A stretch of DNA of 64,000 bases from a virus, in IMG/VR virus record IMGVR_UViG_3300002132_000024, positions 1 through 64,000 of that record; one strand, 5' to 3'. The position numbers and the translations under genes are program-made. Under the pieces are notes generated by a model that did not search any database, was not told the DNA's origin, and worked only from the letters and a program-made list of their open reading frames with translations. This document shows, one piece after another, positions 33,588 through 41,428 of the stretch (positions within the stretch are counted from its first letter, which is position 1; every line of letters begins with the position of its first letter).

Positions 33588-33594
33588 GTGACAT

Positions 33595-33987
33595 TTACTT
33601 CAAACTTTCCATAGTGAGAATCTTTCCGATTTCGTTTCCAAGATCCATTTCTTCTGTAATAACATACATTGAGGTAATGTTCTCATCTTTACGGCGATCA
33701 TATTTTCTAGTTTCAATAACAAATCCGCCCGACGCTGAATATATTTGTAAACGCATGCCTTCGGAATGAAGCTTAGACTCATCAACTGAGACAGAGTGAT
33801 TACTGTAGTCATCAGCTTCTGCTTTTTCTTCAAAAAGCCAGTTGAGGAATCGTTGTCTAAATGTTAATTTCATAGTTTTTACTTTTTTAATTGCTTTACG
33901 GGATTGAAGTGGAATGCCTATTCCACGTGATATACGAGTTGACGCTCTACTAGAAGCAGTTGCGTATGCTGGACCGTGTGTTCCCAT
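33595..33987 (-). CDS. Conserved phage protein, unknown
   Basis: Residues 40-130 form a well-ordered domain (KLTFRQRFLNWLF, SEGMRLQIYSASGGFVIETRKYDRR, ITSMYVITEEMDLGNEIGKILTMESL) which I associate with a protein common in T4-like aquatic phages, function unknown. The first 38 residues are basic, Ser/Arg-rich and less certain; a start at 33873 (Met 39) is possible. I keep 33987 because it shares one base with the upstream stop (TAATG). The C-terminal part ends in the pattern I-L-T-M-E-S-L, as expected for this family. Confidence 0.55.
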   Translation of the reverse strand: MGTHGPAYATASSRASTRISRGIGIPLQSRKAIKKVKTMKLTFRQRFLNWLFEEKAEADDYSNHSVSVDESKLHSEGMRLQIYSASGGFVIETRKYDRRKDENITSMYVITEEMDLGNEIGKILTMESLK

Positions 33988-34520
33988 TATTTGATAATCT
34001 CATCTTTGCCATATTGATCCCAGCTAGTGAATCTTTCACGATCCATCATGTCTGCAATCAAGTGACACCACACACCGGGATTAGATGCTTTAAAACCGGT
34101 ATCGTCAATTTTAATTGTAGCATTGTATCCTAGTTGCTGAATGTATGGGATCTTAACACTAAGTTGCGGAATGAACTGACGTTTTTCTGTAAGACCACTT
34201 TCTAGTAGTCCTTCAACTTGTGATACATCGAGGTCTAGTGTACACCAAAACTCGTCATCTGCATCTAAACATACATAGATCATGTTTTCCCACAGTGCCC
34301 AACCTGCTGCATCGTTGGTTTCGAGTTTAGGAAAACTTTGATTAGCACCAAAGTATATATGAGTGCAATTGTGTTTATTAGCTTCTGCCATGACTTGATA
34401 AGGATCATGTACACCTACTACGAAAAGAGTTTTCTTTCCGTAAGCAGGAGTTGTTTCGATTTCAATACCTGTAAAGAAGCTAATACTATCAGCAACACCT
34501 GTTTCATAATTACGTTTCAT
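33987..34520 (-). CDS. Conserved phage protein, unknown
   Basis: A 177-residue protein with an alpha/beta pattern: SFFTGIEIETTPAYGKKTLFVVGVHD, HIYFGANQSFPK, MIYVCLDADDEFWCTLDLDV. The strand-loop-strand order with many Asp and Trp may reflect a nucleotide- or carbohydrate-binding fold. It is a member of the 7-deazaguanine region by position and is coupled to its neighbours (ATGA, TAATG). No catalytic motif is recognised. Confidence 0.55.
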   Translation of the reverse strand: MKRNYETGVADSISFFTGIEIETTPAYGKKTLFVVGVHDPYQVMAEANKHNCTHIYFGANQSFPKLETNDAAGWALWENMIYVCLDADDEFWCTLDLDVSQVEGLLESGLTEKRQFIPQLSVKIPYIQQLGYNATIKIDDTGFKASNPGVWCHLIADMMDRERFTSWDQYGKDEIIK

Positions 34521-34948
34521 TCTTCTAACCCCGATACTTTCATTTCTTGTGTACGTTTACGTTCTTGCAGTTCTTCTTCATGGAGATCGCACAGCGTACG
34601 AATCCAACCACTATTACGCTTTTTACCAGCGCCACCGCATGTTTCACAAGCACGGTCTGCCCACGATTCTGCCATGCTAACTAGTCCGCGAATGTAGTCA
34701 TCGCCGCCATCGTAGTAAAATCGCAAACCACCAAACTTTTCTTTAATCTGTGCTACGACAACTTGTGGCACAACTAGAGTTTCTCTGTTCTTCCAATCAA
34801 CATGATTTTGAATGTTATCACACAGCTTTTCTAAAATGGGATACCAGCCAGCACCTACAGCAAATCCACCGTATGGACTACTAAACATTTTTGGAAAACG
34901 TTCTTCCATGTTTTTAGTAAATTGTTCGTATTCTTGATCTTCACTCAT
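34517..34948 (-). CDS. Conserved phage protein with Cys pairs, unknown
   Basis: A 143-residue protein started at 34948, which shares one base with the upstream stop. Its C-terminal third has a Cys-rich segment ACETCGGAGKKRNSGW with Cys spaced C-x2-C and a later Cys in TLCDLHEEE, so it could bind zinc. Before it lies KFGGLRFYYDGGDDYIRGLVSMAE. The zinc-ribbon-like arrangement suggests DNA or RNA contact, but no family is assigned. Confidence 0.55.
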   Translation of the reverse strand: MSEDQEYEQFTKNMEERFPKMFSSPYGGFAVGAGWYPILEKLCDNIQNHVDWKNRETLVVPQVVVAQIKEKFGGLRFYYDGGDDYIRGLVSMAESWADRACETCGGAGKKRNSGWIRTLCDLHEEELQERKRTQEMKVSGLEE

Positions 34949-35154
34949 TACCATGTACTCACATCTGTAATATCAACGGTAGTGTCGTTATCTTTGTCAT
35001 TATCGTTGAAAAGGTTGAATTTAACAGTGACCGTAGGGCCAATGCCGCTACAACGTGTTTCTTCCAAAGTAAACCATTCTACTTCTTTGAAGTGTTGAGT
35101 CATCTTAGCAAGTTTTTCAACTTGTGTTCGATTGAGTGTAAATGTAGAGGACAT
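34948..35154 (-). CDS. Small conserved phage protein
   Basis: A 68-residue protein with VEKLAKMTQHFKEVEWFTLEETRCSGIGPTVTVKF followed by an acidic Asn/Asp-rich end. Conserved small proteins like this are frequent in T4-like aquatic phages, function unknown. It is driven by the sigma70-type promoter at 35193-35221, which lies in the gene upstream. Confidence 0.5.
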   Translation of the reverse strand: MSSTFTLNRTQVEKLAKMTQHFKEVEWFTLEETRCSGIGPTVTVKFNLFNDNDKDNDTTVDITDVSTW

Positions 35155-35161
35155 AGTTGCC

Positions 35162-35344
35162 TTAGTTCAGGGTGTTGTTTTGCTTATGTATTAGTATAGC
35201 AAGTTCATCTTTCATTGTCAACTTCTTTTTCTTCAAATCGGTGATTCTCTCGCTAGTAGCATCACCGCTTTTTTCTAAAGAGATAATTTGTTTATCCAAC
35301 ACTCGATGTGTTTCTTCTAAGAACGCAATTCTTCTTTCGTACAT
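35162..35344 (-). CDS. DUF465/YdcH-like small helical protein
   Basis: A 60-residue protein that folds as a helical hairpin: FLEETHRVLDKQIISLEKSG then ERITDLKKKKLTMKDELAIL. This matches the DUF465 (YdcH) pattern of L-x-x-x-H-x-x-L-D-x-x-I followed by a basic K-K-x-x-L-x-x-x-D-E-L helix. In bacteria these are small proteins of unclear role. Its gene carries a sigma70 promoter for the next gene in its 3' half. Confidence 0.55.
   Translation of the reverse strand: MYERRIAFLEETHRVLDKQIISLEKSGDATSERITDLKKKKLTMKDELAILIHKQNNTLN
35193..35221 (-). promoter_or_regulatory. Sigma70-type promoter (TTGACA-17-TATACT)
   Basis: TTGACA at 35216-35221, TATACT at 35193-35198, spacer 17. It lies within the DUF465-like gene and would drive 34948-35154 and downstream genes. 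Confidence 0.55.
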
Positions 35345-35355
35345 AGTAAGTTTCC

Positions 35356-36894
35356 TTATTCGGCTACAAGTTTATCCAATTCGGTATCTTCTCGATCGTC
35401 ATTCCACGAATCTTTATCTTCTTCACCTTCTTCGTAGAACAAGTCATTTGAGATATTAGTGACACCACCACGCAAGCGTGAGCCTTCCAAATTCTGCATA
35501 AAGCCTCTAGTTTCAGCTTCTTTAATCATATCAAATGCAGATTCTTTGTCCGGGCAGTCAAACAGTTCTTCAACAAAGCGATCAAAGTACAAGATGTTCC
35601 GTGGAACCCAATCACTGTACTCATCGCTCATATCACGATCTTTGTTCTTCTTCCACTGTCTCCAGTCTGGACGAATCTTAGCAAGCTCGATATCTGCCAA
35701 ATTGTTAGCACGTTGTACAGCAACAATGTGTTGATACACATTATGACCCATCATTAGAGCATAACCAAAGCTATCCCACGATGTCTTGCCTTCTTTGCCA
35801 ATCTTGTTTAACATTCCTGGCTTGTAATGACAGATATCAGAGATGTTTAGTCTACGACCAATTTCGCTTTCGAATGGAAACGGAATGTCTGGACGTGATG
35901 CAAGTGCTTTATTGTCCGGAGCCTTGTCCATGATAACACTCCATCGCTTGGCTGTATGCTGACTATTAGTGTAAACAAGTCCGTGTGCAGTTGCAATGAA
36001 CGGTGACGCACAGTCAAAGCTGATTGTAAAGTTAGGATTAATATGTTTACGGACCTGACGTTGAATACTAGTCAAGTAGCACGACCAATCTAACTGTGCA
36101 GTACCCAAGAAGTGCATCCAATCCTTGCCTTCTAACATACCATCAAAGCGCATAGTGATTAATCGACGTAGAGTAATATGCATCTTGCACATATTAGCAC
36201 CACCCATTGCCCAACCTTCAGCGGCTTTTTCGCCCCAAACTTTAGTGTCACTGAACTCTTTAACACCTTCGTACCACGCTTCCGCAGTATCCCAGTTGCT
36301 TCCTTGTAAAACGTTTAAGAACTTAGTAGCACCTAAGCGATTTTCTAAGAAGTACTTGTTGTTGTGACGAGTTTTATCCAGGCAGTCTTCAAATGACTTC
36401 AATCCGGTCTTAGGACTGTGAATATGATCACATGCCCAAGTCGGAACGTCTAGCATCATGGACCAGTCAGCAGTTAGTTCAAGCCAGTTAAGAATATCAT
36501 CACGTGTCTTATTAGCTGCTTTGCCTTCAAAGTCAAGCCAATCAAACTTAAGAATGCCTTTACCGATCTGATATCCGCCTGAGTCGCCTAAGATCATAGT
36601 CTTGCTACGATCACGTTGCTGTACCATAGCATCATGATCCATAGTCTTGTTAAGGTCTAACTGTGCATGACCAGCTGAATACAAACCAAACTTGTAATAG
36701 AAGTAGCCTTGTTCTGGGTTTAAGAAGTTCATACCTTCGATACCACGATCAAATCCTGCTGGGATACGATCCTTGGGTACAAACTCTCCTTTACGTTGCT
36801 TGGCAATGTATGTTGAGTAAAAAGAACTGATAGCTGGTAAGTATACCGCATAGTCTTTCTGTAGGGGTGTTAAATCAACTGGTTGTTTGCTCAT
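35356..36894 (-). CDS. dpdA: DpdA-like DNA 7-deazaguanine transglycosylase (TGT superfamily)
   Basis: A 512-residue protein of the tRNA-guanine transglycosylase fold, of the phage type that puts 7-deazaguanine bases into DNA. In order: DSGGYQ at residues 104-109 (TGT DSGG motif), NVLQG at 194-198 (TGT uses VQG), EGWAMGG at 226-232 (TGT G-x-A-x-G-G), and ISFDCASPF near 291-299 with Asp294 in the position of the catalytic nucleophile. The length is greater than bacterial TGT (about 375), as in DpdA. It overlaps the upstream gene by 20 bases. With folE, queD and queE it predicts modified DNA. Confidence 0.8.
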   Translation of the reverse strand: MSKQPVDLTPLQKDYAVYLPAISSFYSTYIAKQRKGEFVPKDRIPAGFDRGIEGMNFLNPEQGYFYYKFGLYSAGHAQLDLNKTMDHDAMVQQRDRSKTMILGDSGGYQIGKGILKFDWLDFEGKAANKTRDDILNWLELTADWSMMLDVPTWACDHIHSPKTGLKSFEDCLDKTRHNNKYFLENRLGATKFLNVLQGSNWDTAEAWYEGVKEFSDTKVWGEKAAEGWAMGGANMCKMHITLRRLITMRFDGMLEGKDWMHFLGTAQLDWSCYLTSIQRQVRKHINPNFTISFDCASPFIATAHGLVYTNSQHTAKRWSVIMDKAPDNKALASRPDIPFPFESEIGRRLNISDICHYKPGMLNKIGKEGKTSWDSFGYALMMGHNVYQHIVAVQRANNLADIELAKIRPDWRQWKKNKDRDMSDEYSDWVPRNILYFDRFVEELFDCPDKESAFDMIKEAETRGFMQNLEGSRLRGGVTNISNDLFYEEGEEDKDSWNDDREDTELDKLVAE

Positions 36895-37243
36895 ATTCTC
36901 TCGCTAATTTTGCTGTTATGTCTAACTGTTGTCTTGCCTGTTCTAGATTGTCTAATGCTATTTTAACAGCCTTATTGTCTGTTGCCAAGCTCTGCCACAT
37001 CATTTCTTCATCACGCTTCTTACGTGCCCACTGTACTATGTCTAGTACATCTTGATCAAGGCCTACAGTAGCATAGCTAGTAGATAGCATTTGCCAACTA
37101 GATCCGTTAAACACTTCCATCTCTGTACCGTGAATACGTAGCATACCCGTCATCGGGTTATTAGGGTTTGGACCAACATACGGCAGGGCAGTGTTGCCAC
37201 CTTCGACCGAAACGCCTGTAATACCTTGTAGACCTTTAATCAT
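36875..37243 (-). CDS. Hypothetical protein with fibre-like N-terminus
   Basis: A 122-residue protein. Residues 28-52 read NNPMTGMLRIHGTEMEVFNGSSW, a segment like the N-terminal domains of the fibre proteins in this same window (TGxLRxxGxxxExxNGxxW). Residues 60-122 are a helical, Gln/Arg-rich coiled coil (DILDIVQWARKKRDEEMMW, LDNLEQARQQLDITAKLAREY). Together it looks like a small trimeric or oligomeric structural protein, unusual next to the sliding clamp. No function is assigned. Confidence 0.5.
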   Translation of the reverse strand: MIKGLQGITGVSVEGGNTALPYVGPNPNNPMTGMLRIHGTEMEVFNGSSWQMLSTSYATVGLDQDVLDIVQWARKKRDEEMMWQSLATDNKAVKIALDNLEQARQQLDITAKLAREYEQTTS

Positions 37244-37245
37244 AT

Positions 37246-37983
37246 TTAGGCCGCTTGTGCTGGAATGATATATTTGTAAGTTGCTAGACCACTGTCTAAA
37301 GTAATCTGGATAGCACCTTCATTACTCAACGACATCTTAGTGTTATTAACATCGGCAATCTTAAGAATACTCAAGATCGGCATCACTGGCCAAGTCCAAC
37401 CACGATCCAACTTACCGTCAACACCCGTAGCAAATACAAACTCACCACCATGTGTGCTAGCATCACCAAAGATAAACTTTAAGTTGCCGCTATCTGTCTT
37501 AGCTAAGAACGTAGGATGTTCGTTGTTAGCGCCTGCTTGAAAGTTAAAGCGTTGTACTGAACTAACTGTAGGCTCAATCTCTACATCCCACTTAACACCA
37601 CGGAACTTGACAGTCTTCATCTTTTCGTTGATAATTTCTGTATTCATAAAACGGTAGTCGTTTTTAAAGTCGCCGTCTTTGTTTTCAAAGTGTAAACCCA
37701 CTGGCAATGTGTCGCCATTACGTTCTGCTGTAGTAATTGTAATCTTAGCGTTGTCTTTATACTCAGCGCCGTCTAGCAAATACTTCAACTTGTTAAGTTG
37801 CGGCATACCAAAGACACCGATCATATCTGGATACGGACCAGCAGTAGTAGCTTCCATAATAACAGAACGATCGTCTGCCATTGAGTTAATAGATGTACCG
37901 CTTTCTGTGCCTGTGACTTTAACTGTAGTTAAGAAGCCTAGGTTTTGTGTATGCGACACAATGTCTTGCAAAATATCTTTCAT
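37246..37983 (-). CDS. gp45: Sliding clamp (gp45)
   Basis: A 245-residue sliding clamp of the T4 family, the processivity factor that also activates late promoters with gp33 and gp55. It has the T4-type two-domain start (KDILQDIVSHTQNLGF), and the interior region KTVKFRGVKWDVEIEPTV and FVFATGVDGKLDRGWTWPV, which resemble cyanophage gp45. GGAG is present 8 bases before the ATG. A perfect sigma70 promoter (38008-38036) supplies it early. It lies next to gp43, as in T4-like phages. Confidence 0.85.
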   Translation of the reverse strand: MKDILQDIVSHTQNLGFLTTVKVTGTESGTSINSMADDRSVIMEATTAGPYPDMIGVFGMPQLNKLKYLLDGAEYKDNAKITITTAERNGDTLPVGLHFENKDGDFKNDYRFMNTEIINEKMKTVKFRGVKWDVEIEPTVSSVQRFNFQAGANNEHPTFLAKTDSGNLKFIFGDASTHGGEFVFATGVDGKLDRGWTWPVMPILSILKIADVNNTKMSLSNEGAIQITLDSGLATYKYIIPAQAA

Positions 37984-38007
37984 TTAGAAATCTCCATGTA
38001 TGTTAAT

Positions 38008-38036
38008 ATTATAATTGGACTTGATGTGAATGTCAA
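38008..38036 (-). promoter_or_regulatory. Sigma70-type promoter for gp45 (TTGACA-17-TATAAT)
   Basis: TTGACA at 38031-38036 and TATAAT at 38008-38013, spacer 17, a full consensus match. A transcript from about 38001 gives an 18-base leader with GGAG before the ATG at 37983. Confidence 0.75.
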
Positions 38037-38044
38037 CCATGAAT

Positions 38045-40714
38045 TTACTCAAAGTCAAATAGTTTACCGAAGGTATTATCATTTCTTGTAGAACTGATAT
38101 CCCATTCTAGTACTCCAATCAAGTTTCCTAGCTTTTCATCAATGACAGCAGTTTCCATTTCTGCATCATTGAATGGTAAGTCTTTAAACCATTGCGGCAA
38201 CCGTAGTTCATCTACAGGGTATGCAACACTAGTATACCCCATTGGATTATCTTTGACCTTACAGACAATAACTTTAGCACCATCTATAATAGCCACAGAA
38301 TACTTGTCAGAGTTTAACCGTTTCAAAGTGTTCCAGTTCAAACTAGCACGGACATGCCCGGGCATGTTAGTCTTGCCTGCTTTCTTTTCTTTGTCTCGAT
38401 ACTCTGAAATCTTGTTTGCACGTTTAGGACTGCCTTTCTCCCAACCTGGACGAAGTTTAAACTCAGTTCTAAACTCAGTAATGTACTCTAGAATAGATTC
38501 TTTAGTCTCACCGTTTAGTACACGAGTCAATACTTCACTTAAAAAGTCTTGGATAACAACAGGGGTATCTGACCGCTTGAGATCGAGTCCCATTGCCTTG
38601 ATCTTTCCGCCGTGTCCTTCTTTGTCTGCTCGCTTACCTTCTTTGTCGTAGTAGAGAACTGCGTATCGCTTCTTGGTGATGAATAGTCCCTTGGAAGCAA
38701 CAATCTCGCGACCTGCCTTAATGACCTCTCCTCGAGTCTTGGGGCAGTGGAAAGCATCTTGCATAAATTTTGGGAATGTGTCATTTACAGTTTCTCCTAT
38801 AGTATCGTAAAGTTCAATTACACTCTCTCTTGTCCAAGGCAGTGCGCCCTTGTCAATTTCTTTTCTTAGCGTGGCATACGCTGAGAAATAACAGGAGTCT
38901 GTATCACCATAGATAATTGCTTTACCTGTGTGATCAAATTCGCCTGTGATAATTTCATTTACTTTTCCAGCCATGTGTTGTGCAATAGCACGACCAGTTA
39001 GTGTAGTTGATTGTCCAATACGGTTATCAAAGAATCTGCAACCAGCATTAAGGATAGCACCGTACAAACTATTCAAGTTAATCTTCTTAACTAACTGACG
39101 CTTGTCCCAATACTCTTCTTCAATCTTGTTGCCGGCAGCAATACATTCTTTGAGTTTTTTCTGCATGTCTTTACGTTCAGCATACCAACGCTTGAGCAAG
39201 CCAGGAATAATACCTTCCTTTTCGTAGGTAAAGATAGTACCGTTAGCACTAATCATCCAAGGTTGGTTGCTTTCAAATATCAAGTCGTATGCTTGTGCAG
39301 CACTTAATGTATCGCTTCCACCATCTTCCCAATCAATTGTAATATCTCGACTGACATTTCGTTCCATTACAGCAGTATATTCTAAACTTCCGAAGATACC
39401 TTCCCAAGCACCTGCGAATGACTTACCCTTGCCCATTTGAGCAGCAACAAAGTCGTTAGTACCATCTTGTCGCAACTGTCCAACAATAGTCTCTGGACCC
39501 ATGTTTAATGCACGAATCGCAGATGGATACAGTGAATTAATATCCAGTGAGCCAATCCACTCGTGAATTCCTTTCTTAGGAAACGCAACATATGCACCCG
39601 CAGCCTGTGTATCAACGTTCTCATCACGGCTAATACGATTAGGAACAATCATGCCACGCTTGTGAGCTTCGTTAATAATAGCCTGCTCGGTCACAGCCAC
39701 AGCACCCATGGTAGTCATTAGCAACACAGTACACTCATGTGCTAGTGTGTTAGCAAGATCCATAAACTTTAACTTCTTGTCAAGTTTCTCAAGAAGCATA
39801 GTATCCTGTCTGTTATATTCAATAAACTTTTTAAAGTCATTGTTGTATAACTGATCAAGTGAGCCTTCGTAGACGGTCTTGTTCTCACCTACTTCGATCT
39901 CACCAATAGCATCTAGTCGATAGCTGTGACGTTCTTCATAGGTGTACTTACGATACAAGTTCAAACTATCCAAGTGTACACGACCCACGAAGTCGTATGT
40001 AATAGCAGTCTTGCCGTACTTTTCGTATTCACGTTTCTTCGGCAACTGATTCCACAAGCAGAATCGTCTAGTATCTTCTTTGCTTAGAACTTTAGTGACA
40101 CGGTTAACAGTATACGGAATATCGAATCCTTCACTGTTCCAGCCACTTAGTACGTCTGCATCTTGAATTAAGTCTAAGAACGTATCTAACATATCTGCTT
40201 CGTTCTTAAAAAGCATTGTGTTGGGAAACTCTGCTACTTGCTTTTCAGCTTCTTCCATTGATAATGTCTTAGGAGGAATTGCTAAACATACCATAGTCTG
40301 CATCCATTGTAGGTAGACAGCGATAGCAGTAATTGGCATGAATGCATCTTCTGGTGAAGCATAGCCACGTTCTGGATCAAAGTCTACCTCAATGTCGAAC
40401 CATGCTACGTTTAGCTTGGGGGCATCTTGATTAAGATAGTTGTCTTCTAGACAACGGAATACAGGCTTAATGTCTGATTCATATAGTTTTTTGTTTGAAT
40501 AAATTGCAAGTTCTTTGCGGTGTTCTTTAACATTCCTAGAAGTCACTCTAGTTAATGGTTCACCTTTAATTGAAAGGAACTTGCCCTTGGGGTCTTTATA
40601 ATAAAAGATGTGTCTGGCAGGATAATCTTTATAATGCCTTTCACCTTTGTCATTGCGCTCGACGACACGTATAATGTCCTCGTCGCGATCATAGAATGCG
40701 TCAACGTAGCTCAT
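38045..40714 (-). CDS. gp43: Family B DNA polymerase (gp43)
   Basis: An 889-residue replicative polymerase with 3'-5' exonuclease. Exo I is VAWFDIEVDF with Asp107 and Glu109; Exo III DTMLLEKLDKKL is near residue 303. Polymerase motif A is SLDINSLYPSAIR, motif B is VKKINLNSLYGAIL and motif C is IIYGDTDSCYF. All catalytic acids are present. The length matches T4 gp43 (898). GGAGAA precedes the ATG. It is 61 bases downstream of the clamp's promoter region and is transcribed toward it. Confidence 0.95.
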   Translation of the reverse strand: MSYVDAFYDRDEDIIRVVERNDKGERHYKDYPARHIFYYKDPKGKFLSIKGEPLTRVTSRNVKEHRKELAIYSNKKLYESDIKPVFRCLEDNYLNQDAPKLNVAWFDIEVDFDPERGYASPEDAFMPITAIAVYLQWMQTMVCLAIPPKTLSMEEAEKQVAEFPNTMLFKNEADMLDTFLDLIQDADVLSGWNSEGFDIPYTVNRVTKVLSKEDTRRFCLWNQLPKKREYEKYGKTAITYDFVGRVHLDSLNLYRKYTYEERHSYRLDAIGEIEVGENKTVYEGSLDQLYNNDFKKFIEYNRQDTMLLEKLDKKLKFMDLANTLAHECTVLLMTTMGAVAVTEQAIINEAHKRGMIVPNRISRDENVDTQAAGAYVAFPKKGIHEWIGSLDINSLYPSAIRALNMGPETIVGQLRQDGTNDFVAAQMGKGKSFAGAWEGIFGSLEYTAVMERNVSRDITIDWEDGGSDTLSAAQAYDLIFESNQPWMISANGTIFTYEKEGIIPGLLKRWYAERKDMQKKLKECIAAGNKIEEEYWDKRQLVKKINLNSLYGAILNAGCRFFDNRIGQSTTLTGRAIAQHMAGKVNEIITGEFDHTGKAIIYGDTDSCYFSAYATLRKEIDKGALPWTRESVIELYDTIGETVNDTFPKFMQDAFHCPKTRGEVIKAGREIVASKGLFITKKRYAVLYYDKEGKRADKEGHGGKIKAMGLDLKRSDTPVVIQDFLSEVLTRVLNGETKESILEYITEFRTEFKLRPGWEKGSPKRANKISEYRDKEKKAGKTNMPGHVRASLNWNTLKRLNSDKYSVAIIDGAKVIVCKVKDNPMGYTSVAYPVDELRLPQWFKDLPFNDAEMETAVIDEKLGNLIGVLEWDISSTRNDNTFGKLFDFE

Positions 40715-40784
40715 ATTTCTCCTTTATGCGAATTGCGGCTCGCAAATACCAATACAATCAATTGTGGCTGATCAAACCTTTCTC

Positions 40785-41075
40785 TTACATACTTATCAAG
40801 CGAATCAATGCTATAATATCAATAGTGACTAGCAGTAAGTAGTTAGCAACCATTCCTGTACTTTTACGAGTCCAAGCAGCCCATCCAAATACAGCACATT
40901 GCATAATAAACAACGGATATAAAATTAGAAACGGAGGATTAGGTAAAGTTAATCCCATCCACACTGCGCAAACAATGCTCATAAACCAAGCTGAGATTTC
41001 TAAAATAAACCTTAGCGGCCATTCTTTGTAATCTCGTTTAGCCCAACGATATGTTCCAGAAAATAGTTCTATCAT
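40785..41075 (-). CDS. Small integral membrane protein
   Basis: A 96-residue protein with about three membrane segments: FILEISAWFMSIVCAVWMGL (near 23-42), PFLILYPLFIMQCAVFGWAAW (near 48-68) and VANYLLLVTIDIIALIRLI (near 76-94). The cytoplasmic loops are basic (KRDYKEW, TRKSTG). It is likely in the inner membrane. Its role is unknown; similar small membrane proteins accompany replication genes in T4-like aquatic phages. It is coupled to dsbA by a 4-base overlap. Confidence 0.6.
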   Translation of the reverse strand: MIELFSGTYRWAKRDYKEWPLRFILEISAWFMSIVCAVWMGLTLPNPPFLILYPLFIMQCAVFGWAAWTRKSTGMVANYLLLVTIDIIALIRLISM

Positions 41076-41338
41076 TCAGACTCTGGAAGATTCTTAGTGA
41101 CACCTAGAATCATTTCAATTTCGTTCCACTCTTCTTCATGCGATGCCCAATTGTCCTTACGGGCAATTCTAATTGCTTTGTTAATCCAGCTAGGTTTAAT
41201 TTGAAGTTCTTCGGCAACTGCTTTAACAGTTTCTTTAAGACCTTCAGTTAGGTCTTCAACTTCTCGCAATACATTAGAACCCTCGTTAATAAGTCGTTCC
41301 AACTTTGCTTTTTCTTCAGGTCCGTACATCTTTGCCAT
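41072..41338 (-). CDS. dsbA: DsbA-like double-stranded DNA-binding protein
   Basis: An 88-residue acidic-basic helical protein resembling T4 DsbA (89 residues), a dsDNA-binding protein that helps late promoters. Its core reads KAVAEELQIKPSWINKAIRIARKDNW, a helix-turn-helix like the T4 protein. The gene is transcribed from the composite terminator-promoter at 41366-41411, with AAGGAG before the ATG, so it is early. It opens the operon that continues to gp43 and gp45. Confidence 0.6.
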   Translation of the reverse strand: MAKMYGPEEKAKLERLINEGSNVLREVEDLTEGLKETVKAVAEELQIKPSWINKAIRIARKDNWASHEEEWNEIEMILGVTKNLPESE

Positions 41339-41365
41339 ATAATAATCTCCTTAGGGTTAATCTAT

Positions 41366-41394
41366 ATTATACAGCCATAAAAAAAGCCAGTCAA
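41366..41394 (-). promoter_or_regulatory. Sigma70-type promoter (TTGACT-17-TATAAT) embedded in a terminator
   Basis: -35 TTGACT at 41389-41394 and -10 TATAAT at 41366-41371, spacer 17. It drives dsbA and downstream replication genes. The -35 box lies in the hairpin of the terminator for the upstream late operon. Confidence 0.75.
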
Positions 41395-41411
41395 CCTATG
41401 ACTGGCTTTTT
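41381..41411 (-). terminator. Intrinsic terminator of the head-protein operon
   Basis: A 12-base inverted repeat (AAAAAGCCAGTC / GACTGGCTTTTT) with a 7-base loop, followed by T residues on the minus strand. It closes the late operon ending at 41429 and is immediately followed by the early promoter of dsbA, whose -35 lies in the hairpin. Because the arms are flanked by A and T runs, it may stop transcription from both directions. Confidence 0.8.
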
Positions 41412-41428
41412 ATTAGTAATTGGAGGAA

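Noticed and set aside
37243-37250. CTAAATA across the gp45 stop and next ATG
   Set aside because: The predicted start would lie inside the downstream gene's first codons, so it cannot serve that ATG; likely chance from TAA-ATATG.
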